Assembly: GCF_040219335.1 (NCBI RefSeq)
Contig: NZ_JAVJSQ010000004.1
Location: forward strand, 1-64,000
Length of the DNA stretch: 64,000 bases
From: Gimesia sp.
GTDB taxonomy: Bacteria; Planctomycetota; Planctomycetia; Planctomycetales; Planctomycetaceae
Reading direction: 5' to 3'
Shown: positions 16,189 to 24,624 of the stretch, piece by piece
How the letters are laid out: every line of letters starts with the position of its first letter
How positions within the stretch are numbered: the stretch's first letter is position 1
Position numbers and translations under genes: made by a program
Notes under the pieces: generated by a model
Told to the model about the DNA's origin: nothing
Database searches by the model: none
What the model saw: only the letters and a program-made list of their open reading frames with translations

Positions 16189-18846
16189 ATGATCGACTCG
16201 CAAGACTACACAGACTGGTGTCTTTACGCCGGCCTCTATCTGAAAAACCACTCGCACGCTGACCGCTATCGGACTTACGAACAGAAAATTTCCGAAGCCG
16301 GGCTCGTCACCCGCATCGTGCACGACTTCATTCATGATATGGATGACGTTGTCGACCTGACCAACTGGCGATCGTATTCCGTATACGAAACCGGAAAGTA
16401 CCTGAAATATCGCATCGAGAAAACCGTGTTTGCACTGCAGACCATCGGTGCCACACGGGTCGCAGAGAAAATACCCACCGCTAAAAATCGCTCCCCCATG
16501 AGCCAGCTCATGCAGGCCAGGGGAAATCTTGAAGATGCGATGCAAGAGATTGATCCCGCGCAGGCCATGCAGGACTTTCGGAATAATCTCGCAAAGCAGT
16601 TTCCCGAAATCGCGGCTCAGGCGGGCTACACGCCCACTCCTTCGCCTCCCACCCCCATCGATCCTAATATCGAAACGCTGACGGAAATCAATGCGTTACT
16701 GGAGGCCTATGTCACCAGCCACCAGGAAGAGCTTCAGGCCGATCTGGATCGACTTGGCGACCCGCGACAGGATCCCGACTTTGATCCCCAGCGCCGCCTG
16801 CAGGAACTTGAAGAACAGCGTCTGCGGGAAGCACAACGGGAATCCCAGCTGGAAGCAATCCAGGCGCTGAAACGCCAGATGAAAGAGTTCGTACGGCTCT
16901 ATGAAAAAGTGAAGGGTAACGCCGCTAAGCTCGCATCCCACCGCAGGAAACTGATCGACCTGTATGATAAATATGCAGAGGACCAGTCCGATCTGCTCCC
17001 GAAACTGAAAGACTGTCTGGCGGAATGCAAAGAATTCCAGCAGACATACCGCGACATTTTCCACCCGCAGATCACAGAGGATCACGCACTTCAGAAACGA
17101 CTGGACAACTACGGCCCCTACAGCATTGATGAAGACTTCGAATTTGGCACGATTCGAGTCAGCTGGTCGAAACCACCCGCATTCCGGAGCAACTGGACCG
17201 ACTTCAATGTCGATATTGAATTTCAACCGGGAGAAGACCAGCAAATCAGTCTGCTCCTGGACGCCACGAGCCGCCTGCAGTCCCGCTTCCCGTCCCTGTC
17301 GGACGAACTGCAACAGGAGATCGTCGGCAACTTCTCCGAATACTGGGACTGGATGGAGGAAGATGAAAAGGAAGAGTATGACATCGAGTTCGACGACGCG
17401 GGAGTCCCCGTCTTCGACTCACTCAAGCCCTGTATCGGCATCCCCGGAATCAATCTCACGATCCCCGAGTGGCCAGACGGCGACGCAATTGCCATTGATG
17501 GCTATCTGGCCGTGGACTGGGATTGCGAACACGGTCTCATGTTCGAATGGGAAGACGTCCCGGAAACAGTAGAAACGCCCGCTGCAAAGATTCCCGAACA
17601 TGTTCAATTCACCGATGCAGGTCCACAACTCACTCCGGCTGATATCATCCAGTTTGAAACAGAACACAAGATTGAGTTACCGCAACTCTATCGCGAGTTC
17701 CTGCTGCAGACAAACGGCGGAAAACCTGTCCCCAACCACCTGCAACTGAAATCGAGAGGTACTACCACTCCGATCGATTTTGACAGTTTTTCAGGAATCA
17801 ATGCCGAGAATCCAGAAATGGATCTGGGGACTGTCCTGTCCACATACCACACATATCCCTATCTTCCCATTGCCAGAATCAAGGCACCAGATCAAACGAA
17901 TGACTCTGGTCAAATGCAATACCGGAGTAACTTTCTCCTGTTCCTGAATCTCACAGAACCACACCAAAACCAGATAGCCTTCACGACAAATCCACTGGAC
18001 AAACTTTGCCAGAAACCTTCGAATGCTTCAAACCGGAGCAAGCAAAAAAAATCTCGCTTCGCAAACTTCTTCTATGGCCCTTATATCGAAGTTTTAGCGC
18101 CTGATATTTTCAGTTTACTGATTCAATTAACCGAGCGTCCGGTTCAAAAACTCCCCGTCTGGCTCGAAGCGCTACGAAATCAGGACCAACAACAGTTTCT
18201 TGAGTGGATAGGAGAAAGGAAAACACTCAGAGACCAGTATGTCGAATATGGCTACCATCGTAACTGGTCCGTCCTGGATTATGTGGCAGAGGAAGCACCT
18301 CCTGAGTTTATCCTGGATCTGATCAAGAAGAACTATCTGGTTCCTGAAAAACTGCTGGCAAGCTGGGGACAGAACGACAGGAGCATCGAACGCTTTCAGG
18401 AACTGATGACGGTCCTCTCTCCCCAGTACTGGCGATACGTCTTCCTCAGTCCTGAAGTCTGGGACCATCCGGACATCCTGAATACCATCTCAAACCTGAA
18501 GATTGATCTCAACACAGGAATTGCCCCCGATGGCGGTACTCCGCTACAACAGGCTGTACGAACCGGTTCGCCAGACAATGTACGCTGGCTCATGGAGCAG
18601 GGAGCATCCTTGTCAAAGCCGGACAATCATGGCAAAACCGCATTAGACTACGCAGAATCATTGCAACACCTTGATTGTCTGATTGCGCTGCTCGAAGCAG
18701 GCGCCCCGCTGGAAACTCTCTTTCCCAGATTACCCGACATGAATGATAAACTGACTTTCCTCAAAACAAATTGGGGCAAGCAATTTCCCAAACTGCTTGC
18801 CTGTCTGAAACAAATCGGTATCGATACCAGCAGCGTCGAAGAATAA
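16189..18846 (+). CDS. Large multi-domain protein with SUKH (SMI1/KNR4) and ankyrin domains
   Basis: 885 residues, cytosolic, without signal or membrane helices. Residues ~15-120 (VVDLTNWRSYSVYETGKY, ALQTIGATRVAEKI) resemble a DMP19/DUF4375-like helical domain, less surely. A coiled coil (RLQELEEQRLREAQRESQL) spans ~195-300. An acidic region follows to ~460. Residues ~470-640 are a SUKH domain: TPADIIQFETEHKIELPQLY and FLLQTNGGKP, then a late FLLFLN strand. Residues ~775-850 carry two ankyrin-like repeats (GGTPLQQAVRTGSPDNVRWL, GKTALDYAESLQHLDCLIAL). SUKH and ankyrin domains are frequent in immunity proteins of polymorphic toxin systems, but no toxin gene is adjacent. Confidence 0.7.
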   Translation: MIDSQDYTDWCLYAGLYLKNHSHADRYRTYEQKISEAGLVTRIVHDFIHDMDDVVDLTNWRSYSVYETGKYLKYRIEKTVFALQTIGATRVAEKIPTAKNRSPMSQLMQARGNLEDAMQEIDPAQAMQDFRNNLAKQFPEIAAQAGYTPTPSPPTPIDPNIETLTEINALLEAYVTSHQEELQADLDRLGDPRQDPDFDPQRRLQELEEQRLREAQRESQLEAIQALKRQMKEFVRLYEKVKGNAAKLASHRRKLIDLYDKYAEDQSDLLPKLKDCLAECKEFQQTYRDIFHPQITEDHALQKRLDNYGPYSIDEDFEFGTIRVSWSKPPAFRSNWTDFNVDIEFQPGEDQQISLLLDATSRLQSRFPSLSDELQQEIVGNFSEYWDWMEEDEKEEYDIEFDDAGVPVFDSLKPCIGIPGINLTIPEWPDGDAIAIDGYLAVDWDCEHGLMFEWEDVPETVETPAAKIPEHVQFTDAGPQLTPADIIQFETEHKIELPQLYREFLLQTNGGKPVPNHLQLKSRGTTTPIDFDSFSGINAENPEMDLGTVLSTYHTYPYLPIARIKAPDQTNDSGQMQYRSNFLLFLNLTEPHQNQIAFTTNPLDKLCQKPSNASNRSKQKKSRFANFFYGPYIEVLAPDIFSLLIQLTERPVQKLPVWLEALRNQDQQQFLEWIGERKTLRDQYVEYGYHRNWSVLDYVAEEAPPEFILDLIKKNYLVPEKLLASWGQNDRSIERFQELMTVLSPQYWRYVFLSPEVWDHPDILNTISNLKIDLNTGIAPDGGTPLQQAVRTGSPDNVRWLMEQGASLSKPDNHGKTALDYAESLQHLDCLIALLEAGAPLETLFPRLPDMNDKLTFLKTNWGKQFPKLLACLKQIGIDTSSVEE

Positions 18847-18906
18847 TCCGCCCCGGCAGAGCAGCCGATCTTTTCACATAAATACTTCCTTCATGGTATT
18901 ACTCAG

Positions 18907-18916
18907 GGTATAAACA
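18907..18916 (+). promoter_or_regulatory. Probable -10 region of the esterase gene
   Basis: GGTATAAACA lies 62 bases before the start codon, the same decamer and distance as for the preceding gene at 16127. The -35 box is not clear. Confidence 0.35.
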
Positions 18917-18968
18917 GAGATAATTCGATTTCGCAATCTGTTTCAGTTTTCCTCCCGGAGCCTACCTC

Positions 18969-19904
18969 ATGCCCCCCGCCGAATTTAAACAAAAACTGTT
19001 AGCAGGCCTCGGCGGTGACTGGCCCGCGCCGCCGGAGCTGAATGTCAAACAGCGTGATACCATTCAACGGGACGGCTATCGCATTGAGTCACTGACCTAC
19101 GAAGCCGAGCCCGGCGATCCGATTCCCGCCATGCTGTTGATTCCCGATATGGTCTCGCCCGCACATCCCGCTCCCGCCGTCGCAGTCTGGCACCAGCACG
19201 CCGGTCAGTACCATCTCGGCAAAAGCGAACCGGCGGGACTGGCCGGAAACCCGATGCACCACACCGGTGCCGCCCTCGCGAAAGAAGGTTACGTGGTCCT
19301 CTGTCCGGATGCCCTCTGCTTCGAAGAACGCCAGGACCCGACCGGCAAACTCAAAGCAGGGAACTATGAACGCTTTGAATTCCTGCGTTACGTCGTCGAC
19401 GGCAAATGCATGGCCTGGAAAAATATTCTCGACATGCAACGCGCCGTCGACTTTCTGCAGAGTCGCCCCGAAGTCATCGATGAAAAAATCGGCTGCTACG
19501 GACATTCGATGGGTTCCACGCACACCTGGCTCATCGGTCCCTGGGAACCCCGTATCAAATGCCTGGTGGGCAACTGCTGCCTGCCCACCTACAAAGGCAT
19601 TCACCGCGAACACATGCTGCACTGTTTCCCTAATTTCATCCCGGGTATCTACGAATTTGGCGACACCCCCGACATCGCCGCCCTCATCGCCCCGCGTCCA
19701 TTGCACATGAATTTCGGCGAACTGGATGGGGGCAGCCCCATCGATGAAGTCCGCCGCGGTGTCAAAATAATTGCAAACAACTACGCTGCCATGAATGCAG
19801 AAACAAACTTTAGTTATTATATTGAAGAGGGAGCTGGCCACGTGCTGTCCCCCGTGATGTGGGATAAAACGAAGTCCCACTTCGAGCGCCACCTGAAGTC
19901 TTAA
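18969..19904 (+). CDS. Alpha/beta hydrolase, dienelactone hydrolase / acetylesterase type
   Basis: 311 residues, no signal peptide. GCYGHSMGSTHTWLIG is the nucleophile elbow (Ser in GHSMGS). Further on, FGELDGGSPI supplies a likely acid and GAGHVLSPVMWD the catalytic His. The region AVWHQHAGQYHLGKSEP and the KEGYVVLCPDALCFEER segment match the family of large dienelactone-hydrolase-like esterases common in planctomycetes, where it probably works on sugar or natural-product esters. CTACCTC-type leader, no strong ribosome site. The following M20 peptidase gene begins 27 bases later, so the two are likely co-transcribed. Confidence 0.8.
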   Translation: MPPAEFKQKLLAGLGGDWPAPPELNVKQRDTIQRDGYRIESLTYEAEPGDPIPAMLLIPDMVSPAHPAPAVAVWHQHAGQYHLGKSEPAGLAGNPMHHTGAALAKEGYVVLCPDALCFEERQDPTGKLKAGNYERFEFLRYVVDGKCMAWKNILDMQRAVDFLQSRPEVIDEKIGCYGHSMGSTHTWLIGPWEPRIKCLVGNCCLPTYKGIHREHMLHCFPNFIPGIYEFGDTPDIAALIAPRPLHMNFGELDGGSPIDEVRRGVKIIANNYAAMNAETNFSYYIEEGAGHVLSPVMWDKTKSHFERHLKS

Positions 19905-19931
19905 CCCAGAGAGAATACCCGGAACCCATTC

Positions 19932-21059
19932 ATGGATGCCCTGAAATACACGCAGGAACTGGTCGGCTTTGAATCCACCAGCTGCTACTCAAACGTCGAA
20001 GTCACCGATTACGTCGAAGCCGAACTTAAAAAACTGGGCTTCGAAATCGAACGCCTCGAATACACGGATGCCAAAGGCGTACGTAAAGCCAACGTCATCG
20101 GTCGTCGCGGTTCCGGCCCCGGAGGTATGGCCTACTTCGCCCACACCGATGTGGTTCCCGCAGATCCCTGGTTCACCGACGAGTTCGGTCCGTTCACTCC
20201 CACCATTCAGGGAGACAAACTCTATGGCCGCGGTTCCTGCGACATGAAAGGTTCTATCGCCTGTATGCTGGCGGCCGCCAAACGCTATGTCGACCAGGAC
20301 CTGAAACACCCGCTCTACATCACCTGTACCGCAGACGAAGAAGTCGGCTATCACGGTGCTAAGAACGTAGCGGAACACTCCCAAATCTATCGAGAGATGG
20401 CAGCAGGCGAAGCCCACGGCATCATCGGCGAACCGACCATGCTTGAAGTCGTTTACGCGCATAAGGGAACCTATGGTTTCCAGGCTATCTCCCACGGCCG
20501 GGCCGCACACTCCAGCCTCGATACCGGCATCAACGCGAACCTCGCTATGATCCCGTTCCTCGTCGAAATGAAAAAACTGTACGAGGAATGCATGACCGAT
20601 TCCCGCTGGCAGAATGATGAATTCAATCCGCCTACTAATGGCTGGAACATCGGCATCAACGACAAAACGGCAGCCGTCAACATCACACCCCCGCAGAGTA
20701 TCTGCACCGTTTACTTCCGCCCCATGCCGGGACAGGAGCCGGACGAACTGGTCGCCCGCGCCCGCGAAGCAGCTGAAAAGTGTGGTATCGAATTCCAGTT
20801 CAAATGCGGAGGCAGCCCGGTTTACACCGATCCGAATTCGACCATCGTCAAAGAAGTCCTGCAGATTGCCGGTAAAGATCAGGCGAAAACGGTCTCGTAC
20901 GGCACCGACGGCAGCCAGTTTCCCGAGATGAAAAACCTGGTCGTCTTCGGCCCCGGAGACATCGGCCAGGCACATACACACGATGAATTCATCGCCCTCG
21001 AACAACTGGAGCAGGGGACCGAGAAATTCGCGGCCCTCATTGAGAACTGGTGCTGCTGA
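19932..21059 (+). CDS. M20-family metallopeptidase / deacylase (ArgE-DapE-CPG2 type)
   Basis: 375 residues with the full two-zinc active site. AYFAHTDVVPAD gives the first His and base-positioning Asp. YGRGSCDMKGSIACML gives the bridging Asp. TADEEVGYHG gives the catalytic Glu and metal Glu. GIIGEPT and a late FGPGDIGQAHTHDEF supply the remaining ligands. A dimerisation domain lies between ~180 and 290 (GRAAHSS marks its edge). Family members hydrolyse N-acyl amino acids, dipeptides or N-succinyl intermediates in the cytosol; the substrate here is not evident. There is no signal peptide. It is likely in one transcription unit with the esterase. Confidence 0.88.
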   Translation: MDALKYTQELVGFESTSCYSNVEVTDYVEAELKKLGFEIERLEYTDAKGVRKANVIGRRGSGPGGMAYFAHTDVVPADPWFTDEFGPFTPTIQGDKLYGRGSCDMKGSIACMLAAAKRYVDQDLKHPLYITCTADEEVGYHGAKNVAEHSQIYREMAAGEAHGIIGEPTMLEVVYAHKGTYGFQAISHGRAAHSSLDTGINANLAMIPFLVEMKKLYEECMTDSRWQNDEFNPPTNGWNIGINDKTAAVNITPPQSICTVYFRPMPGQEPDELVARAREAAEKCGIEFQFKCGGSPVYTDPNSTIVKEVLQIAGKDQAKTVSYGTDGSQFPEMKNLVVFGPGDIGQAHTHDEFIALEQLEQGTEKFAALIENWCC

Positions 21060-21073
21060 AAGCCACCCCCTGA

Positions 21074-22315
21074 TCAGGGACTGGCAGGCACACCACTGTT
21101 GAATTCCGCGGGATCAAAGGGATCCGCGGGCTTGGGTTTTACCAGTTTGTTGATTTCCTGGTCGGACATTTTCTTCGGAATAAAATCGGCAATCAGCGAG
21201 AGGTCTCCCTTCAGAGGCGTGGCTTCGCTGGTTCCGCCGGTCTGCTGAATCACCGGCTGTCCTGCTGCCGCCCGATCCTGGATATCCTCTTCCATGAGTG
21301 CCTGTTCGAGGCCGGAATTATAACCACCGCTTGTCGGGCGAATCTCCGCGGCCTGCTTCAATAGATTCTCACGGGCAAAGCCCACCCGGCGTTCTGCTCG
21401 TTTGGCCAGCCGGTCGGCCCGCAGATTGTCATTCGCCAAACGGTCTGCGACTGCATCGCCGACCCACTTCTGAACAATCTCTTTCTGCTTCCGTCCTGCA
21501 TAGCCCTGGTAGACGACCATGCCCTGTTGCGGATGTTCCTGCTCCGGCTTCACGATCAACGCGCTTTTGGTGGGGTAGTCGAAATCCAGCCACTTCATGA
21601 CCTCTGCCAGGTTCTTCTCAGCGTAGATCCGATGATTTCCATACCGCCGCGTGACCTGAGTCAATTTGAATTCGGAAGTCGTCGCACTCCCATGACAGTT
21701 CGCATTTCCACATTTATTGAGCAGGATCGGCTGAATCTTCCGCACAAAAATCGCGGACTGTTCCCGGGAGATCCCTGTCAGTGAAGTCGCTTCGTCTGCA
21801 TTTTCCAGTTTCTGCGTGACGAGTTTCTCTTCGATTTTCTGCTGAATCGTCATCCGGTCTTTCGTGGGAGAGACGTTCATCAGACGACGTAACATCAACT
21901 GGGGCTCAGAGCGTTTGGGTTCCAGGCGAATCGCATCCCGCAATTCACTCTTCGCTTCTTCAATCAGATCATTCGTCACACACCAGCGGGCCAGATCCAT
22001 ATGCGAATTGGCCGTGGGAAATTTCATCGACGCCCGCTGCTTCTTATAAATTCCATGCAGGTCGGGAGCCTCAAACACCACATCCGCAAAGGGGACCAGC
22101 ATACTCCCCGTCGGATTCGTGACGAGGTAGCCTCCCGCACTTTCGCTGATTTCGCCCGAGACCATCCGGCCGGTCCGCATCAGCAGAATCGAGTTCTTTT
22201 TCAGCGGCGTCTCTACCTGTGCCTCCACAGTCGTTCCACCAATCCAGCCGAACACAGCCAGGCAAAACAGAAGGGCAGGCACACACGAACGAATTGGCGC
22301 TGATAATAAAGTCAT
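21074..22315 (-). CDS. Exported protein with single cytochrome-c-like haem motif
   Basis: 413 residues from the ATG at 22315; a TTG 54 bases upstream is possible but weaker. Residues 1-33 are a signal peptide ending TTVEAQ. Residues ~45-90 look like a small beta domain (ILLMRTGRMVSGEISESAGG). Around residue 215 is IQPILLNKCGNANCHG, a haem-binding motif with four residues between the cysteines (C-x4-C-H) rather than two, in the setting usual for planctomycete cytochromes (KIQPIL before it). The C-terminal half is charged and helical. It ends 15 bases from the convergent peptidase gene. Likely a periplasmic electron carrier or regulator; the partner is unknown. Confidence 0.7.
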   Translation of the reverse strand: MTLLSAPIRSCVPALLFCLAVFGWIGGTTVEAQVETPLKKNSILLMRTGRMVSGEISESAGGYLVTNPTGSMLVPFADVVFEAPDLHGIYKKQRASMKFPTANSHMDLARWCVTNDLIEEAKSELRDAIRLEPKRSEPQLMLRRLMNVSPTKDRMTIQQKIEEKLVTQKLENADEATSLTGISREQSAIFVRKIQPILLNKCGNANCHGSATTSEFKLTQVTRRYGNHRIYAEKNLAEVMKWLDFDYPTKSALIVKPEQEHPQQGMVVYQGYAGRKQKEIVQKWVGDAVADRLANDNLRADRLAKRAERRVGFARENLLKQAAEIRPTSGGYNSGLEQALMEEDIQDRAAAGQPVIQQTGGTSEATPLKGDLSLIADFIPKKMSDQEINKLVKPKPADPFDPAEFNSGVPASP

Positions 22316-22604
22316 AAGACATCGACACTGAAACAGGGATTCAGATTTTGACGCCTGCCAACCAGACAAATGAGGACACTAAACCATTTCACCAATGAGA
22401 CTTATGGCAAAACAGAGACATGATTGTCACAGGAGAGGCAGGGGAGAGGATTTGTGAACCACTCTCATATGGGATTTATCGTTTTGGGTCAACCCGGGAT
22501 TTCCTCACACGCCCCAAGCGCAGGGGGCGACGCCAGTTGATTTCGCCGTCAAACCGGTCACAATAGGCGGCTGGAATCTGTGTCTCTAACCTGATGGATG
22601 CGAA

Positions 22605-22883
22605 ATGAGTGAAGACTCTCAGTTTTTTGATCAAATGGTGGGCAAAACGGTCGTGATCGACCTCACCAGCCTTTACGTGATTGCAGGAACCCTGATCGGA
22701 CAGGACCAGCACTACCTGTTTCTGGAACAGGCCGACGTCCACGATCTCCGCGATACGACCACCACCCGCGAACTGTACGTCCACGAAATGGGCAAACACG
22801 GCGTCGCCGTCAACCGCGAGCGGGTTCTCGTCTCCCGCCGGGAAGTCGTCTCCGTCTCGGCCCTGGATGATATCGTCCGCTGA
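22605..22883 (+). CDS. Small Sm-like-fold protein of unknown function
   Basis: 92 residues. VGKTVVIDLTSLYVIAGTLI, YLFLEQADVHDLRD and a final VLVSRREVVSVSALDDIV follow the five-strand layout of Sm/LSm-like barrels: a function-or-modification strand pair, then an acidic hydrophobic strand, then a terminal strand. There is no signal peptide. I believe similar small proteins are conserved in planctomycetes, but none is characterised to my knowledge. RNA binding is a guess from the fold. It is a single gene, converging on the oxidoreductase with a shared terminator. Confidence 0.65.
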   Translation: MSEDSQFFDQMVGKTVVIDLTSLYVIAGTLIGQDQHYLFLEQADVHDLRDTTTTRELYVHEMGKHGVAVNRERVLVSRREVVSVSALDDIVR

Positions 22884-22908
22884 TTTCTATTCGGGACAAT
22901 AAAACGAT

Positions 22909-22943
22909 AAAACCCCGCAGAACCGATCGTCCTGCGGGGTTTT
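22909..22943. terminator. Bidirectional terminator
   Basis: AAAACCCCGCAG and CTGCGGGGTTTT form a 12-bp perfect stem with an 11-base loop. A and T runs on both sides let it terminate the Sm-like gene and the convergent oxidoreductase gene. Confidence 0.85.
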
Positions 22944-22972
22944 CATATCTCAGTGAATTGGGCTCTCAGCGA

Positions 22973-24301
22973 TTAGAGAGACCAGCCATCACGGTAATCG
23001 CGGCTCAGGAACTTGTTGGCTTCCGGCGCATTGGTGAATTCCATCTTCTTGGCATCCCAATCCAGTTTCTTACCAGCGCGGATGGCACAGTTCCCCAGCA
23101 GGGTCGTTTCCGTCAGGCGGCTGGCATAATTGAAGTTGGACATCGCAGGCTCACCACCTTTGATGGCAACAACGAATTCTTCGAAGTGGCCGGGCGAACG
23201 AGGCAGGCTCTGCTCGGGCTTCTTGAAGTCGCTGAATTTGTCGCGGGGCAGCAGCACGTATTCTGCACCGTAGTCGTCCGGCGTATACAGGTTGCCTTCA
23301 TCGCCAATCAGAACCACACCGCTGGGCTTCATTTTTTCACCCATCAGCAGTTCTTCCGGAGGCAGGTTACCGCCATCGTACCAGGTCAGCTTCAGCGGGC
23401 AGAGTGTTTTATCGCCTTGAGTCCGCTCGGGGAACTGGTAGGTGATTTTGGTCGACTTGGGATAAGTCTCGTTTTCAATCATTCCTTCCGATTCGGCGAC
23501 GATGGAAGTCGGATCGTACAGATCGAGGGCCATCACGTGCATGTTCATCGTGTGACAGGCCATGTCACCCAAGGCACCGGTACCGAAGTCCAGCCAGCCA
23601 CGCCATTCAAACGGATGATACAGCGTGCTGAATTCCCGGTAAGGAGCAGGGCCGAGGAACAGATCCCAGTGAATGTGCTTGGGAGCCGGTTCCCCTTCCG
23701 GTGGACGCTCGACGCCTTTACCCCAGACCGGACGGTTCGTCCAGACATGAGCTTCACGCACATTACCCAGCACGCCAGACCGAATGACTTCAACGGCTTC
23801 GCGGAATCCGTCCTTGGCAGTCCCCTGGTTACCCATCTGGGTCTGTACATTATGCTTGTTAGCTGTTTCACGCATCACGCGGGCTTCGTGGACCGACCAG
23901 GTCAGCGGCTTCTGGGTGAAGCAGTGCTTCCCTTTTTTCATCGCCATCACGGAGGCAGGAGCATGCGAATGGTCAGGGGTACTGACGGTCACCGCGTCAA
24001 TTTTATCGCCCATCTCTTCCAGCATTTCGCGATAATCATTGAACTTTTGCGCTTTGCGATAGCGAGCCGCTGATTTCAACAGTCGCTTATCGTCGATATC
24101 ACAGATAGCAACCAGGTTACCGCTGCTTGCTGCACTCGCTGTATCGCTGGAGCCTTTACCACCCACACCGATGGAGGCGAAATTGATTTTTTCCATGGGA
24201 GATTTTTCAGCAGCCAGCAGGCTCTGACCACCGACCCAGAAGGCGGCCCCCAGTGCCGAGCTCTGTTTGATAAACTCGCGGCGTGTTGTACGTTGACTCA
24301 T
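22973..24301 (-). CDS. Tat-exported Gfo/Idh/MocA-family oxidoreductase
   Basis: 442 residues. The N-terminus [20 protein letters not shown] is a twin-arginine signal. The NAD(P)-binding fold follows with [15 protein letters not shown] (glycine loop), LVAICDID and [21 protein letters not shown] holds the catalytic Lys in the position of the usual EKP motif, here QKP. The C-terminal sheet domain includes [18 protein letters not shown]. Such secreted oxidoreductases are highly expanded in planctomycetes and often act on sugars or inositols, but the substrate is unknown. The gene stands alone between two gaps. Confidence 0.9.
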   Translation of the reverse strand: MSQRTTRREFIKQSSALGAAFWVGGQSLLAAEKSPMEKINFASIGVGGKGSSDTASAASSGNLVAICDIDDKRLLKSAARYRKAQKFNDYREMLEEMGDKIDAVTVSTPDHSHAPASVMAMKKGKHCFTQKPLTWSVHEARVMRETANKHNVQTQMGNQGTAKDGFREAVEVIRSGVLGNVREAHVWTNRPVWGKGVERPPEGEPAPKHIHWDLFLGPAPYREFSTLYHPFEWRGWLDFGTGALGDMACHTMNMHVMALDLYDPTSIVAESEGMIENETYPKSTKITYQFPERTQGDKTLCPLKLTWYDGGNLPPEELLMGEKMKPSGVVLIGDEGNLYTPDDYGAEYVLLPRDKFSDFKKPEQSLPRSPGHFEEFVVAIKGGEPAMSNFNYASRLTETTLLGNCAIRAGKKLDWDAKKMEFTNAPEANKFLSRDYRDGWSL

Positions 24302-24624
24302 GAAGTGCTCCTGTTTGAATGTCTAAAGTAATCGTCTGACGCCATGTTACTTTAGTCGGTTAAAACGTGATTTAACTTTTAAGAATCTCAAATCAGTAAA
24401 GATCCATTTATTGTAGTGGACGCCCCAGCGAAAGAAAACAGAATTAACCCCGAAATGGCCATCTCCCCCAGACTCCGATAACCCGTGCACACTTGAGCCA
24501 TTCTCATTTTTTTGAAATATTTTCCACAGAGACTTTTCTCCCTCTCGGGAACATGTCAAAGTAAATAAAACATCACAGCGTTCACCCACCCACACCGTCC
24601 CGCAACACGAAACTGACAACCCCC
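24302..24624. promoter_or_regulatory. Divergent promoter region with a conserved AT-rich element
   Basis: About 320 bases between divergent genes. Near 24502-24528 is TTCTCATTTTTTTGAAATA followed by TTTTCCA. A closely similar stretch occurs near 60987, upstream of another gene. It may be a promoter or upstream element for the plus-strand deacylase. No small gene was credible here. Confidence 0.35.

Noticed and set aside
19989-21005. 338-residue open frame antisense to the M20 peptidase
   Set aside because: The plus-strand peptidase has its full metal site. The antisense frame is low in recognisable motifs and explained by third-position GC.
22958-24073. 371-residue plus-strand frame antisense to the Gfo/Idh oxidoreductase
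   Set aside because: The oxidoreductase has a Tat signal, glycine loop and QKP catalytic Lys; the opposite frame shows nothing.
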